Part shown: piece after piece, positions 1 to 11,880 of the stretch
How the letters are laid out: each line of letters opens with the position of its first letter
How positions within the stretch are numbered: the first letter of the stretch is position 1
Origin: Agrocybe praecox
Lineage: Eukaryota > Basidiomycota > Agaricomycetes > Agaricales > Agrocybaceae
DNA: 64,000 nt
NCBI GenBank assembly: GCA_964017145.1
Contig: OZ024846.1
Coordinates: 186,001-250,000 of the forward strand
Direction of reading: 5' to 3'
Translations under genes and position numbers: made by a program
Notes under the pieces: generated by a model
The model's input: the letters and a program-made list of their open reading frames with translations, nothing else
Database searches by the model: none
Told to the model about the DNA's origin: nothing

Positions 1-209
1 GACGTTTAACACAACAACAAACCTATTCGCACAAAATATGATGGCATATATGACAACAATAACAGCAATAATTGCTGTACGTGACTCGTTCTCTCTTAAT
101 GTCCCGGAATAGTTATTGAACATTTTACTAGGGTCTTGCGCCAACAATTATGGTTGCAAGGACCATGTTTTCCTCCGCATCCCATAATATGTACATCTGC
201 AGTACATGA
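1..209 (+). pseudogene. 7TM membrane protein copy A, 3' end only
   Basis: The last two exons of a multi-copy agaricomycete seven-transmembrane-type protein, cut by the window edge. The first exon piece reads QNMMAYMTTITAIIAV, matching the other copies. A short intron follows, ending in ...TTTACTAG near 131, and the last exon begins GLAPTIMVARTM and stops at TGA 207-209. The tail after GLAPTIMVAR is short and unlike the other copies, so the C-terminus has probably decayed. Function is unknown; the GxxPTxMVAR motif recurs in all copies in this window. Whether the missing 5' part is intact cannot be seen. Confidence 0.6.
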
Positions 210-470
210 AAATCAAAGGTCCATTCAATTCAGGCAACCAACGGTGTACTCGGACAGTCGGACTCCCACGTGCCGACAGATTTAAATTTTGAAGAAGATT
301 AGGGCGCCGATTATGCGATCGGTTTAACAGGCATCCCACTATATCATTTATTTATTTTTCGAGCGCCTAGCGCCTAGCCTCAGTAGGCGCCCTTGTTGTT
401 CAGAACACACGCCTTCTCGTATAGCGGCATGGCCGCGATGCCGTTCACCCATCGGAGGTAAAGGTTAAAG
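210..470. other. intergenic, no gene seen
   Basis: About 260 bases between the 7TM tail and the inverted-repeat element. The only coding track here is antisense to the 7TM exon and lacks any recognisable domain. A GTTAAAG at 464-470 is one of the two target-site copies of the next element. Confidence 0.5.
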
Positions 471-1681
471 CCCAGTGAAAATCGGTTCTGAGCTGGTCCG
501 ATTTGGTCTGGGTAATCCGATACCTCATGCTCTTTCAGACAGACTCATACCGAGTCGGTCACTTTTATCCCATTTCTGAGGATATCCGAATCACTTTTTT
601 CAATCTGATCAACAAAATCTGCGCCCTTCTGGCTCATTCTGTTACTGTCTGGTAGTTTATGTATCTATATGTATCTGATACCAATGTCTCGTATGGCCTA
701 TATAAATCATTTATTCCAGTTATGATAGTAGATACACTTTGAGCGAGGCATATACGTCTATATACATTTATGGGAACTTTAAATTGCCTTGCAGGTCGGC
801 CCTGTAATGGAGAAAATAATACTAAGTCCCGTACCTGCAAGGTTAAATTCCGGATATCCGTACCTTGATTAATGGGCGTACATACTCTGGGAGCCCCGTT
901 AAGAACTGCAAATTGTACATTAAAAACATATTCACGGCAATAAATTTGAAGAATACCATCAAGTCATATCGCATATGGCCTAAATCAGGCGCATACATGT
1001 CCTAAAAGAAGGAATGTGCGAACCTAGAATAAATTTTGGGCGCATATATCAAGTTTAAACAAAAATACGTACCTCGAAAGCACGTAAAATGTTATGCGCT
1101 CCGTTTTCGACGCATATATGCGCTGCAGTAAGGCCAAATAGGTTGATATGATACAAGCGACGTCAATAGGAATAGATTTATAACACAGAAATCGTACTCA
1201 CCAGCTAAAACAACGGTGCTCTCTCTTCATAGGGCACAGATCGGAATTACACTGCGGATTTGCACTGCCGGGCTATGTCAGGAACTTGTCGTTTGCCCTA
1301 GTGATGCCAGCGTAGAACTCTCTTACGATGAGCCAGCTATGTTTTCACTTGTTCTCCTCGAGCAATGGCGCAGACTCGGTGGTGGTGGTAAGGAAGAAAG
1401 GTGGGTAAACAATGCGGACACTCACTGTGACAATAAAAACCCGTTTGCGTAACGCAAAGGAAAAAGGAACATCTGTCACCGTCAGTCCTACTCTCGTCGA
1501 GACTTTGAATTTTCTAAAAAATTTGTGTTGAGCTTCTTTTTGGTTCTTCGCGTCTATAAATAATTCTGGTCGATGAGTCGTTCGGTGATATCTGAGGTTA
1601 CTCGGAGAGTAGCGGATATACCCGGTACATGCCATATATCTGGCTCAGAACCGGACATGCTCAGAACCGGTTTTCACTGGG
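471..1681. mobile_element. non-autonomous inverted-repeat element (1.2 kb)
   Basis: The ends are inverted repeats of about 30 bp: left starts CCCAGTGAAAATCGGTTCTG at 471, right ends with the complement of CCCAGTGAAAACCGGTTCTG at 1681, with three further differences inward. GTTAAAG sits immediately outside both ends (464-470 and 1682-1688), a 7-bp direct repeat taken as the target-site duplication. No transposase is encoded; small open frames inside have no recognisable domain. The 7-bp duplication and CAGTG-type end would fit a hAT-like or related cut-and-paste element, but the superfamily is not settled. Confidence 0.72.
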
Positions 1682-1949
1682 GTTAAAGGCCGAGTTCTAA
1701 AACGGGAACTGTCATTCATCAGGGGTTTGGAACATGATGATTATGACTCATATTTGTGTTCTGTCATTATCTCTATACAAAATGGACCAGCTGACTCTCC
1801 GAAAGTTTGATTGCGCAGATTGTAGATTGATATTTATGAGTTTCAATAGGAATGACATTTACATCAGGAGGAATAATTGCGTATATAATTGAAGACTGTT
1901 TCAATAGAAGATTGCAATATCGTACACCCGCTTTTTGCCCTGCTCTAAA

Positions 1950-3242
1950 ATGACGGTCGGAAGATACATTGTTTTTGAAAACATTGGTCTATTTGGAATC
2001 AACATTCACGCTATCGCAATATATCTTGTGCTTATGGGTGTGTTCCTTCAAAGATTTCTTGATTCTCACGCTAGCCACATCTAAATTTCGTCCGTTCATA
2101 CCGCTAGGACTGTACACTTCAGTGTACTTTCAGACTTCCTTTCTATATTGTGAGCGTACTTTCCATACAATTTCTAATAAAAGTTACGAGGATCTGACCT
2201 GGTATGACGACATACTTCATCGATTTACATTAACTTGTTATCATCTAGTTCGAAAAAAAACTTTTCACATAGGGATCTTCTCCGCAATAACGGTGTTGTA
2301 TTCTCTAAGCGTTGTGAATTTGGGTGTACTATGGTATATCCTGAGCAATGGTCAGAGGATCTCAATGCAAAATGAACTCGCAAACTTCAAAGATACTGTG
2401 TATTTCTTGCCATGGGCACATTGGGTGAACATGTTCTCTGTTTACTCGGAGTTTATCATTGCAGATGGTATCCTTGTGAGTTCTGGTATTGGTAATGTCA
2501 TTGATAATCTTAATTATTAATAAAATTGTACGCCAGATTTGGAGGTGCTGGCGAGTACAAGGCTCTTCATGGGCGACACTACCTTTGTGTACCTTATTTT
2601 TTGCGGAAATTGGTGAGTTCACGATTGATATTACTATTCAAATAACCCCCAGACTCATGTTATCTTCTTGAAGTACTATACATTACCTCATTGGCAATGG
2701 AAGGAGTCTTTTCACTCTCGCCAGGATGGCAACATCTAGTAGGCGTGAAATCTGTCACACTTACCACGATAGAAAGTGCGTTTACGTTCATGTCAAGCGC
2801 AACGAGTCTGATGGCATCATCACTCATCGCATATCGGATATACTCCTTTACGAAGAACGAAGATAAAATCAGGAGAAAATACATGCCCATAGTCGAAATC
2901 GTCATCCAATCGGTTGCCATGTACACTGTTGCGTTGATCATCCTTGGCGCCAGTGGAACACTTCCCTCTGGTCCAATAGGACTTCGCCTGTTTACAGAAA
3001 ATATGATGGACTATATGACGACGGTAACAGCTATAATTGCGGTATGTGTGTTTGTCTGGGGTCGTGGATGTCTATTAATTTTGCTTTTGAAGGGCCTTGG
3101 ACCAACGATTATGGTCGCACGGATCACAGCTTCATCTGATCAAATGGATGTTAGCGCATCCATGGACTATCAAGTACAGTCGAACATTCGATTCAAGAGG
3201 ACAACTGCTATAGGAGGGACAGTAACAGTAAACAGTGCATAA
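1950..3242 (+). pseudogene. 7TM membrane protein copy B, frameshifted
   Basis: A multi-pass membrane protein of an unnamed agaricomycete family. Exon 1 is 1950-2037 (MTVGRYIVFENIGLFGINIH...), followed by an intron to the AG at 2107 and an exon reading LYTSVYFQTSFLYCE, then a long hydrophobic exon with WYILSNG and FLPWAHWVNMFSVYSEF. The next exon carries IWRCW, and a later one MEGVFSLSPG through SSLIAYRIYSFTKNEDKIRR to MTTVTAIIA. Intron 3042-3092 precedes the last exon, GLGPTIMVARIT, stop at 3242. Between the FTIDITIQ and LYITSLAMEG segments the frame changes: this copy is 2 nt shorter than copy G over the same stretch. No splice signal there would repair it, so I call it damaged. Substrate and role are unknown. 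Confidence 0.6.
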
Positions 3243-3276
3243 AACCCTAGGTGCCCGTGAGAATTAAATACATATA

Positions 3277-3935
3277 CAGTTGAGGACAGCCGAAAGCGAC
3301 AATTTTCGTGAACCCGTTACGGTAGCGGCTATATTTGTAAATAGGACCTAAAAATATATGTAATATGAAGAATACGGCCTAATGAAAAGATTTGAGAAAA
3401 TTCGGGCTCAAAATATTGGCCGACCCCCAAAAAAATCACTAAAATTTCGGAAATATTGTTTTTCGCATGCTTTTAATAAACTGAGTATGTGAACAAAAAA
3501 TTGGAGCATCCTATTGAGCCGTCCTCTTGCAAAAAAATCATCTCGATGCTCCCAAAAAACCGCCGTGCTGTCATACGGCGATTTATTAATCGGACCTGGA
3601 GATTTATAAATTGAATACCGCAAAGGATTAACTGGCGCAGCTGCGGTATGGGCCATTAAACAGCGGAAACAGCATAGATCAGCCTCGAACACTGCGCTGG
3701 CCTCGCTTGAGGCTGCTGCTGATTGATCTTAGCGGGTATGCCGATATAGCCGAGCTAAATTAGGTGCGGGCGAAGGGTCAAAAAAATTGGCCACGCTAAT
3801 TAGTCGTGGGAATATTATGAAAATATCATTTTTAAGCTCTATTCATTTGTCTGAGTTCACATCTGTCATCAGATTCTCACTAAAATAAATATTTCCGGAG
3901 ATATAAAAATTGTCGCTTTCGGCTGTCCTCAACTG
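3277..3935. mobile_element. Tc1/mariner-type MITE with 30-bp perfect TIRs
   Basis: A 659-bp element with perfect 30-bp terminal inverted repeats (3277-3306 and 3906-3935) beginning CAGTTGAGGACAGCCGAAAG. It is flanked by TA at 3275-3276 and 3936-3937, the hallmark target duplication of the Tc1/mariner superfamily. No transposase is encoded. The sequence just outside (GAGAATTAAATACA on the left, TTTTTACTAAATGTT on the right) also lies downstream of 7TM copy D near 19430-19475 without the element, so that paralogous locus serves as an approximate empty site. Its CAGT..G.GGACA terminus resembles that of the intact Tc1 element at 17003-18597, a possible source of transposase. Confidence 0.88.
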
Positions 3936-4204
3936 TATGCCGTTTTTACTAAATGTTCGGAGATAAGATAAGATCAGAACGACAATAAAACAACAACAAC
4001 GGGGAACCCTGTCCCACTGGCCTGTCGGGACGTGGAAGTCGATCCAAGTCGGCATCTGTGTGATTTCGACATGCAAGAAAATCTCCTGGACTATATTTAG
4101 GGCATTTGTTTTTTAGCGTACCAAGCGCCCCAACAAAAGAAGCATCATTCATCTATGATGACTAGCTTGCGGCCTGAGGCCTAATCCTTGCCATGTGCAT
4201 AGAC

Positions 4205-4620
4205 TAGGCTATCCAGCCGAATATAGTGGATTACATGACAATGATAACAGCTATCATTGCAGTATGTGCTTTTCTTTCAAGTTCCGTGGCGTACAACACA
4301 TGATTAATCACTTATTCTCTCAGGGTATTGCACCAACAGTCATGGTAGCAAGAATCACCAATATGACCAATAGATTCGATAATAGCACTAATCAAACTTC
4401 AAATGTGCCGTCGAGCATACGATTTAGGCGGACTGTATTTATCGAGACCAGAGATCACATCAGCGGTCAAGTGCCAGCAGTTAGTCATCAGCCATGCACC
4501 CCAATTAAAAATTGCACCGCACAAGGACCAACTTGCCTGAGGTTGAGGTTGAGGTTGAGGTTGAGGTTAAGCTTCGCGCACGTCGAGGAAGCTATACGTA
4601 GCATACATAGAGGTGATTGA
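4205..4620 (+). pseudogene. 7TM membrane protein copy C, last exons only
   Basis: Contains only the end of the 7TM gene: an exon piece reading VDYMTMITAIIA, a short intron ending CTCTCAG near 4323, and a final exon GIAPTVMVARITNMTNRFD... to the stop at 4620. Near the C-terminus lies an in-frame TTGAGG/TGAGGT hexanucleotide tract (about 4537-4570) coding alternating Leu and Arg, which the other copies lack. No upstream exons lie between this piece and the MITE, so it is a truncated copy. The stretch 3936-4204 also has no gene; it continues the flank shared with copy D. Confidence 0.6.
4537..4570 (+). repeat. hexanucleotide microsatellite (TGAGGT)n
   Basis: About five tandem TGAGGT units inside the last exon of 7TM copy C, translated as a Leu-Arg dipeptide run. 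It probably arose by slippage after the copy lost constraint. Confidence 0.85.
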
Positions 4621-4689
4621 GATTAGGCGCCCGTGATTAAGCGCTCATGGTGCCTACATGGAATGTAACATTCACTGGTTTGGGGTCAA

Positions 4690-7600
4690 GGGTGATGATT
4701 ACAAAGACGTAGAAAGGTAGGACATAGGACATGTACATTTTATAAATACAACAGGAAGGACGATGAAGAATGAAAAATGAAAAGAGACGAACCAAATACA
4801 TTTGGCAATACCCAAAACCAAAAACAAATACCAAATAAAAACAAGTCCAACCCCCCCGAAACCCCACTCAACACTCAAATCCGAAACTGAACAACAGGCC
4901 TACTAGGGCCCAACGCAGGGGGTAACAGCCGACTGGTAAAATACGTATTCAACAAAACGTTAGGCGTCGCTTCGCCGTCTGTGTTTTCTGCGATCGTGCG
5001 GTACTCTTCGTCGTCGTCATCGTCGTCAGCGCGGAAGAGGCGGGAGAAGTTGAGAGATGGGGAGGGTAAGGAGGGTAATGAAGGAAAGAGGAAGGACGTG
5101 CGGGACGTTGACGCGGAAAAGGAGGGAGACGCGGAGAAGAGGGAGTGTGTGGACCCTCTGCTACGACGAGAATGAGAATTATGTCGGGAGGGCGTGGTGC
5201 TATACGAAGCGTACACGAACGAGTTGGATCGTGCGTGCGTGTTGAGGGAGTTGGAGCGGGCGTGCCGGGAGGAGTGGGAATGGGCGCTTGGGCTGAGAGG
5301 GGGTCTGGAAAGAGGAGGGCGGTGGGGTGAGGTGGATACAGGTATGGGGGGTACAAAAGGTTCGGATAAGAGCAGAGATGACTCTGAGGTTGCTGCTGGT
5401 GCCTGTGTCTGCCTACTGCTACTACTAAAAAACGCCCCAATTTGAGCTGTTACGCATAATTAGTTAGTGAATATAAGCATTGCCATGCATGAAAGGACGT
5501 ACCCAAAACACTAACACCAGCATTCTCGCTCACAGGACCCCCCAACAAGCTGATCCTCGACCTTGACCGCGCTGCACTCCCTTTAGCGCTCTGACTCCTC
5601 TCCGCAGACCCGTCCTCCCTCCTCCGTCGTTTCTTCAGCTTTCGCGTGGGCCGTCTCCCTCGTCCTTTTGCTTCCTTGTCCTTCTCCTTGATTTCCTCAT
5701 CTCTTTGTTCATCCTGCTTGACATGTTCCGCATCGCTCGTCCCATCCACACCCGCTCCTCCATGGACGACACACGGTTCCTTCGCAACCCTACGCTTCAA
5801 CGCGCCATCGCCACCATCACCCAACATGAGCGGCTCGGTGATATAACCCTCCAACGCAAACGTTTCTACTGCTGCTACTCCTTCTCGCGCGCCTTCTCCT
5901 TCTCTCTTATCAATCCCAACTACACCCCTACCCTCACCCCAATCCCTATCAGGAACATCGACATCGGCCCCCGAGAATGTGAAAGGTTCGACGTCCCATC
6001 CTCCCGGTAATCCCAACCTCTCCATCCCTATCCTCTCTCGACCCACGCCAATCCCACCACCACCCACATTCGTAGAAGCACCAACACCATGAATACCACC
6101 AGCACCATCATCCATATCCAAATTCCTCAACCCCGAATACCTTTTCCCCTCGTCCTCGTCCACATCCCCCGCGGAGCTATAACTATAACAGCTATAATAA
6201 CTTCTCACGCTCGAGCTGTCGCTGTCCACAGATGCGATAGACGATGCCACAGATACAACGGACGCGACAGACGCATGCGATGCATGAGAAGTAAAAGACC
6301 TCTTGCGTATCCGCAGAGGCTGGGTGGTGCTGGTGCTGGTGGTATAAACATGCATATTTGGTGATAGCAAACCGCTCGCACTAAAGGGAATTTCGTTCGT
6401 CGTGTCCTCTTCCGTTCTCGGCATATTGTCAGAAGAGTCCACTGCTTCTCCTCCTTTCAAAGCTGTTCCTGGACCTATTTTTGATTCTTCTCCTCTTTCA
6501 ATCCCTGTTTCTGCGTCTGCGTCTGCTCCTACTGCCCCTACTACAGCTGTAAAATCCCCACCCTCGCCACTGTTCGCCCTCTCTTCCGCCCTCTCCTCAT
6601 TGCCCACCACCTCCTCCTCCAAGAGCTTCTCCCCTTCCTCGACGCTCAAACCCGTCTCCACCTCCACCTCCACGCCTGAACTAGCACCAACATCACCAAC
6701 CCCAACCCCATCCTTCTCACCAGCACGATCACGATCCATATCCATATCCGTATCCCTTTCCCTCGTCGTCGTCGCCATCGACGCCCGCGAGTTCTTAGTG
6801 GGATTATGCGTATGTCTCCTCTCACTCCTACTCTTGCTTCCAATTCCGGATCCACCATACCCATACGAACTCGAACTCGTCCCAGTCGCAGGCAACGAAA
6901 CCGTGCTTCCTCTCTCCCTCCTCCTATCATTCTCATTCTCGTATGCACCCTGCCGCTGCTGCTGCTCCAAAGCAAACCAAGTATTATAATCATAAATAGG
7001 CACCGAAGTCGCCAATGGAGACGGCGCCGTCGGTCTATACTGTAGGTTCGTTAGAGAAGACCTCGGGCTCCAACTCGATGAGCTGGGGTACGTGTTCGGG
7101 TACATGCTCGACCTCTTGTACTGATTCTGATTCTGGTTCTGGTTCGAGTTCAACCCAGAGGACGAGGGCGGATTCGCACTCGCACTCGCACCAGCAGCAC
7201 TCGGCGGATGATACGAAGCACCTGAGAACGACACCCTTCTCTGATTCTGTGGCCGCGAGGAGGAGCTAGAATGAGAAGCTAGCGGAAGAGTCGAAAACGG
7301 CGAATAGGCAAATGGGTGTTGGTTTTGGTTTTGGGTACTATGGTTCTGGGGTGCACTTGCACTTGCATGTTCGTGTTCGTGTTCATGTTCACTTTGACTA
7401 GAATTAGGACTCGGACTAGTGCCATGTACCGTTCTCGTTTTCGTCGTCGTCGGCAGCAGTGGCAACGGAGGCAGAGGCGGATGCGTATCGGGTGGTGGTG
7501 GTGTGGGTGGTGATGAAGGAAGGAGAGCGATGCCGTTATCGGTTGGATGTGGAGAGGAAGAAAAAGCGGAAGCGGAGGAGGGTAATGCAGGAACAGGAAG

Positions 7601-10000
7601 AACACTGCGAGGTGCCGGTGTAGAAGAAGAATTCAGTAAAATAGACGTCGAGTACGACGTCGCAGAAGCAGAGGCAGAGGCAGATTTTAATTTCACATCC
7701 GTTTTTGTCCCCGGTTCTGGCTTCGCTTTCAATTTCGATTTGAACAGCGATTTCGGGATCGTTTTTGCTTTTGGTGATGCTACAGGAGGTATGGGAGGCG
7801 CCTGGATCGGAACTGGAGGGACTGATGGTACATGTGCATGAGTTGGCACTGGCGGCACTGGAGGCGCTGGAAGCAAAGTTGGCGCTAACGGCACCCCCGC
7901 CTGCTCAGGCAGCACACCTGACCCTAAATCCAATTTCCCCTCAACCGGCAACGTCGACACATCAGGCGATGACGAAGAGTATTTATGGCGGAGCGTCCTC
8001 CTTGGAGTCTCTGTCGTCATGTTCGTCGATGAGGGTTTTAGTGTGCTTGGTTGGTTTGGTGCAAGCTTTGCTGTCGAGGAAGGGGTCGGTGCTGGGTTGG
8101 AGGACGGCATTGCGGACAACGAGCTGCGCGATTTCTTGTCTTTCGCCTTCTCCTTCGACCCAAACTTCAGCCCACCCAAGCCGAAACTAAACCGAGATCG
8201 AGATACCCTCGCATGACCAGCCTCTGCACCTTTCCCTCCTAGGCCTCCTCCCAATTTTTCATCTCCTGCGAGCTCTCGTTGGTCTAGGACGATATACCCA
8301 TCGTTGTCGTCATCATCAGCTTTTGCTCCTTTCTCTCCTCGTTCACCTCCTCCTCTTCGTTCACCACCAGCCACGACCGGCACCAGCCGTGAATGGAGTA
8401 CTGGGACATGCGCCGATTCTGATGTAGGTGGAGACCTCTGCGCATGCGAGTTGGAGGAAGAATTCGAATAAACCCAATGCGGGCCTTCAACGGACGAGTC
8501 GTTATCTGTATAGTGGTATTTGTCAGTAAGAGGTATCGGTTATAGGTTACGGATAAGAAGGCATGAAGGAAGGGAAGGGAAGTAGGTAGGGCAGGAAGTG
8601 AGATGGAGAGTGGATAGTGGATAGCAATACGAAAGGGAAAAAATTTGGTGTGGGAGGGTAAAGAGGGAACGAATCTGATATGTTAATGAAAAAAAGGCAA
8701 TACGATATGATACGATAAGTAAGCAATAAAAGAGAAAGAAGTAAAATGAAAGAGCAAAAAGCAACACACCATTCCCAAGCGCCTCCGATCCCGAAACAGA
8801 GAACAAAGAATCGGTAGTCTCCGTCCCTGTGCCTCCTCCTCCACCTTCTATCGAGCTCGCCGCCGACGCCGACTGCCCATGCCTCCCATGCCCGCGCTCA
8901 GCCCACGTATACGGTCTATTGGGGTAAGCCAGGCCCACGAGGTGGTCATTCTCAACGTTTGGGTTTGGGGGTTGCTCCGGGTGTTGAGGGCCGTGGGGAG
9001 GACGATGAGCAGACTCGAACGTATCAGTAATCGTCACATCCGAGTCGTTCGTGAATTCCGGGGCGTTCCCATTCCCATTTTCGCTCCCGTTCCGGTTCGT
9101 GACGCGCACCACCTGCTGCTTGCTTTTGACGAGTGTGTGTCTCCGGATTTTGCGCTGTTCTGAATCTGCTTTGACGGAGTCACTATCTGGGATGCAGATG
9201 GCCACGGCCGGTTCGACTTTTGTTGTTATTGTTGGTGGTGGGGGTGGTCGTTTTTTGAACAGCGGCATCCTCGCCTGCTTGCTCAGTGGTTTTTTTTTTA
9301 CTCCGCCTCTCTCTCTTTATCCTTCCCTTCGAATTCGACTTCCAATTACACTATTCACTTTTCACGCTAATCTTCCACCCCCAAAAGATCCGGAAAAACC
9401 TCGGAAAATCGTAGCCCGAAAACAGGACGCGGCAGTAGCAGCTGGCTGAGCAGCTCGAGGAATGAGAGGGACCTGGTTGAACACAAAACAAAGACAGGGG
9501 CCAAGGCCGGATTCACTAGACTAAAAGTAGTCTGGGTCTGTGGGTGTGTAGGTCGGGCGGCGTTGGCGTTGGCGCGGGCGAATATATAGTGAATGGTGTA
9601 TGCAAAGGGGCGTGAAAGCGTGAGGGGTACGCAAGGATGGATCAAATTATAGTGCGTTGCGTCAAGAAAAGTTGGGGGTGACGTTATAGTTTCGTTTTGA
9701 CGTCTGAAAAAATTGACGTTTTGATCAGTGAGTGAGTGAGTGAGTGACGGTCGAGCTAGGCTAAGCTAGACTAGGTTAAAGCGAGGATAGCGATAACGAT
9801 AGTAAAGGGGCGATGGATGGATGGATGATAATGGGAAAGAATCGTAGTCACCCCTCGTCGTCGTCGTCGGAGTACAATGGGCACCAACAAAGACGATCAA
9901 ATGAAATCAAAAGTATGCAAGTCAACTCCAATGATCAATATTAATCGATTCGATAGGCGAGTATTCCCCGTCTCCGTGTTTTTTTATATCGAACTGGAGT
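4690..10000. repeat. left arm of a 5-kb inverted segmental duplication
   Basis: This stretch, read on the minus strand, aligns along its length with about 42270-47440 on the plus strand: the 3' flank (TATTGCCAA..TGTATTTGGTTCGTCT and TGTACATGTAC), all three exons of the Ser/Pro-rich gene, both introns, and the 5' flank around ATCGAATCGATTAATA. The two arms face each other across roughly 32 kb. Divergence in low-complexity stretches is substantial, so the duplication is not recent. Confidence 0.85.
4875..9268 (-). CDS. Ser/Pro-rich low-complexity protein, 1,357 aa (intact copy)
   Basis: A three-exon gene I do not recognise by function. Exon 1 is 9268-8770, exon 2 is 8505-5503 and exon 3 is 5446-4875; donors GTGTGT and GTACGT, acceptors ATACAG and TAACAG, and phases agree, giving 4,074 nt. 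The protein starts MPLFKKRPPPPPT, a short basic-proline start shared by both copies. Conserved islands include GLAYPNRPYTWAERGH near residue 115, RRTLRHKYSSSSPDVSTLP, IYDYNTWFALEQQ, a basic cluster PTRKLKKRRRRED (possible nuclear signal) and the C-terminal NVLLNTYFTSRLLPPALGP. The rest is Ser, Pro, Gly and acidic repeats, probably disordered. No catalytic motif or membrane segment is visible. Its inverted paralogue at 43131-47267 is frameshifted, so this is the likely functional copy. Confidence 0.8.
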
Positions 10001-10569
10001 CGTGAGCGGGGTGAGAGGTGGGGTAGGTCGAACGAATGAGTAAAACACGTCGAGCACCCAGGCTATGTCGTTCAAATCCAAATCCGGGTCCAAGTCGTCG
10101 TCCAAGTCGACGTTCAGCACCAAGAAGCTTCTTCTCGTTCCACTCAACCCTGCCTGCCTGCCTCGCTGGCCATCATCCGCACGAGGTCGGTCGCACTAAA
10201 AACACACCACACCGCACATGCCCACTAAGTAGTAACTATTTTATGTTCGAAGCTCGATATGGATGCATGGATGAATGAATGCCGGGAAGACACGAGGCGG
10301 ACGGCTTGGGATCGATTCGTTCTTCGAATCAAAGTAAAGTTAGAACTTGCTCGGAATCGGGGGGATTCATCCGGACTCTAAATTCTAAATTTGATTGTGG
10401 GTGGGTTGTCCTATTGCAAGACGGGACGACACTGTGAACCGTCCATGGTACCCGTGACTGAGTACAAAGAAAAGTCATAAGCTGACAAAAAAAAAACAAT
10501 ACTTAAATTAAGTATCACTTATTTGACTTGCAAAACGTTGTTGACCAGCTCGGTGTGATCAGGTTCCTG
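9269..10569. other. 5' flank of the Ser/Pro-rich gene, no gene seen
   Basis: Holds the promoter side of the Ser/Pro-rich gene, shared with the inverted copy near 42270-43130. It includes short TGAG and GATG microsatellites (about 9728-9746 and 9812-9830). At about 10320-10412 a 90-bp stretch recurs inverted at 50220-50310 (it contains AATTTAGAGTCCGGATGAAT in reverse complement). No convincing coding exon or RNA gene was seen. Confidence 0.5.
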
Positions 10570-11113
10570 ACACGGCGGGCATTGATATGTCAAATGCGAT
10601 GACACGGTACGATGTCAAATCACACGTCCAATGCTGTGCTAGCTGCCGAGGTCAGCCGTTGACGAAGTTCCTCAACGTTTTTCTTCGTTCCTCAGCAGAA
10701 ACAACTTTTTTGCATGATCACCAGTAATTATATTCCACACTCGCCATACAAAAACAGTATAAATGCTCAAAAAATATTAATATCCCAACTCTGGCAGGCT
10801 AGAACCCTGTTATACATTCTGGATCCAATGGGGTGGTCTTCGCCTGGTTTGACCTTTGGTATGTGGGTGGAAAACATAAATAAAGGGAACATTTTCAATT
10901 TTTTGAACAATTTCATAGGACAAGAAGAAGTTAATTGGACGTTTTCGAAGATATTTAGGGAAGAACGGCAGTGACCACACATCGTCGAAGGTGCAGATAG
11001 CAGCGATGCCGGGCGGCGGGGTCAATGTTTGTTTTTAATTACTATCGCTGCATTTGACAAATATTTGACATCGTACTGTGTCATCGCATTTGACATATCT
11101 ATGCCCGTCGTGT
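10570..11113. mobile_element. MITE-like inverted-repeat element (544 bp)
   Basis: Ends are inverted repeats of about 50 bp with a few mismatches: left ACACGGCGGGCATTGATATG from 10570, right the complement of ACACGACGGGCATAGATATG ending at 11113. The inner part includes GTCAAATGCGATGACAC on both sides. I could not define a clean target duplication. The interior has one short open frame with no known domain. Superfamily unknown. Confidence 0.65.
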
Positions 11114-11655
11114 GATACCGTAGAAGTACCAGCCCCAGGATTGATCGCGCCGATTGTCGGCTTAACTACCTCATTGTTGATTCCGAGATCCCGAGTTTCT
11201 CACGACCGTTAACAAAACAATTCCACAGTACTTAATCTATGTACTAAGACGCACGGCAGGACCAAAGGGGCTGCCGTTTAAGAGGCCTTCTAGAAACTAA
11301 GGTACGACTGTGCTTTTTCTGTGCTTGTGTAGGTATAAATCTATGATATTAGTGAAGAGAATAGTGCAAGGAAGCCTAAGGTCGATGTCCGAGAATAAAA
11401 AGAAAGGGAAATGTAAAGTAATGAACTGGGAAAGGTTAGGTCGGATGTTCCCACGTCTGAATCGTCGTCATACTACGTGGGGAGTTGTTGGGCCTCGCGC
11501 TGGGGCACCAAAGAAGGTGAAGGTGCCGCTCGTTACATAGAGTTATTCCTCACAAACTGGCGGCGTCTTCACTTCCAATTTCCAACCTTCGAAGCTGATA
11601 CGAAGTTGGTTTCGAAGGAAGGCTGTACTACTGGTAATGTGGCTGTAAATACCCG
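11114..11655. other. intergenic, no gene seen
   Basis: About 540 bases with short open frames only (for example 11310-11540 plus), none with a recognisable domain, splice pattern or paralogue here. The sequence ends at the CCCATG target copy of the next element. Confidence 0.4.
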
Positions 11656-11714
11656 CCCATGTATGAGTGCCGGATCGTACAAAAATGTAATGTAGATTTA
11701 TAACCAACTTCGGT

Positions 11715-11880
11715 GCATTATCCACCAAGTCGGTCACATTATCCACCAACTTATGTCGATTATCCACCACATTTTAGAATTATCCACCAACTTTATGTAT
11801 TCTCCACCAACTTTTTGTATTCTCCACCAACTTTTTATATTATCCACCAACTCAATAATTATTATCCACCAAGTCCGGTG
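11715..11880 (-). repeat. sub-terminal TTATCCACCAA array, left arm of element 1
   Basis: About eight imperfect units of TTATCCACCAA or TTCTCCACCAA separated by variable 5-10 bp. It mirrors the array in the right arm at 12905-13095. Repeated sub-terminal motifs of this sort are usually transposase-binding sites in other DNA transposons; that role is inferred here. Confidence 0.85.

Noticed and set aside
5646..8242. Many plus-strand open frames opposite the Ser/Pro-rich gene
   Set aside because: The gene's biased codon and amino-acid composition opens the other frames; none has a domain, and the same shadows appear over the inverted copy.
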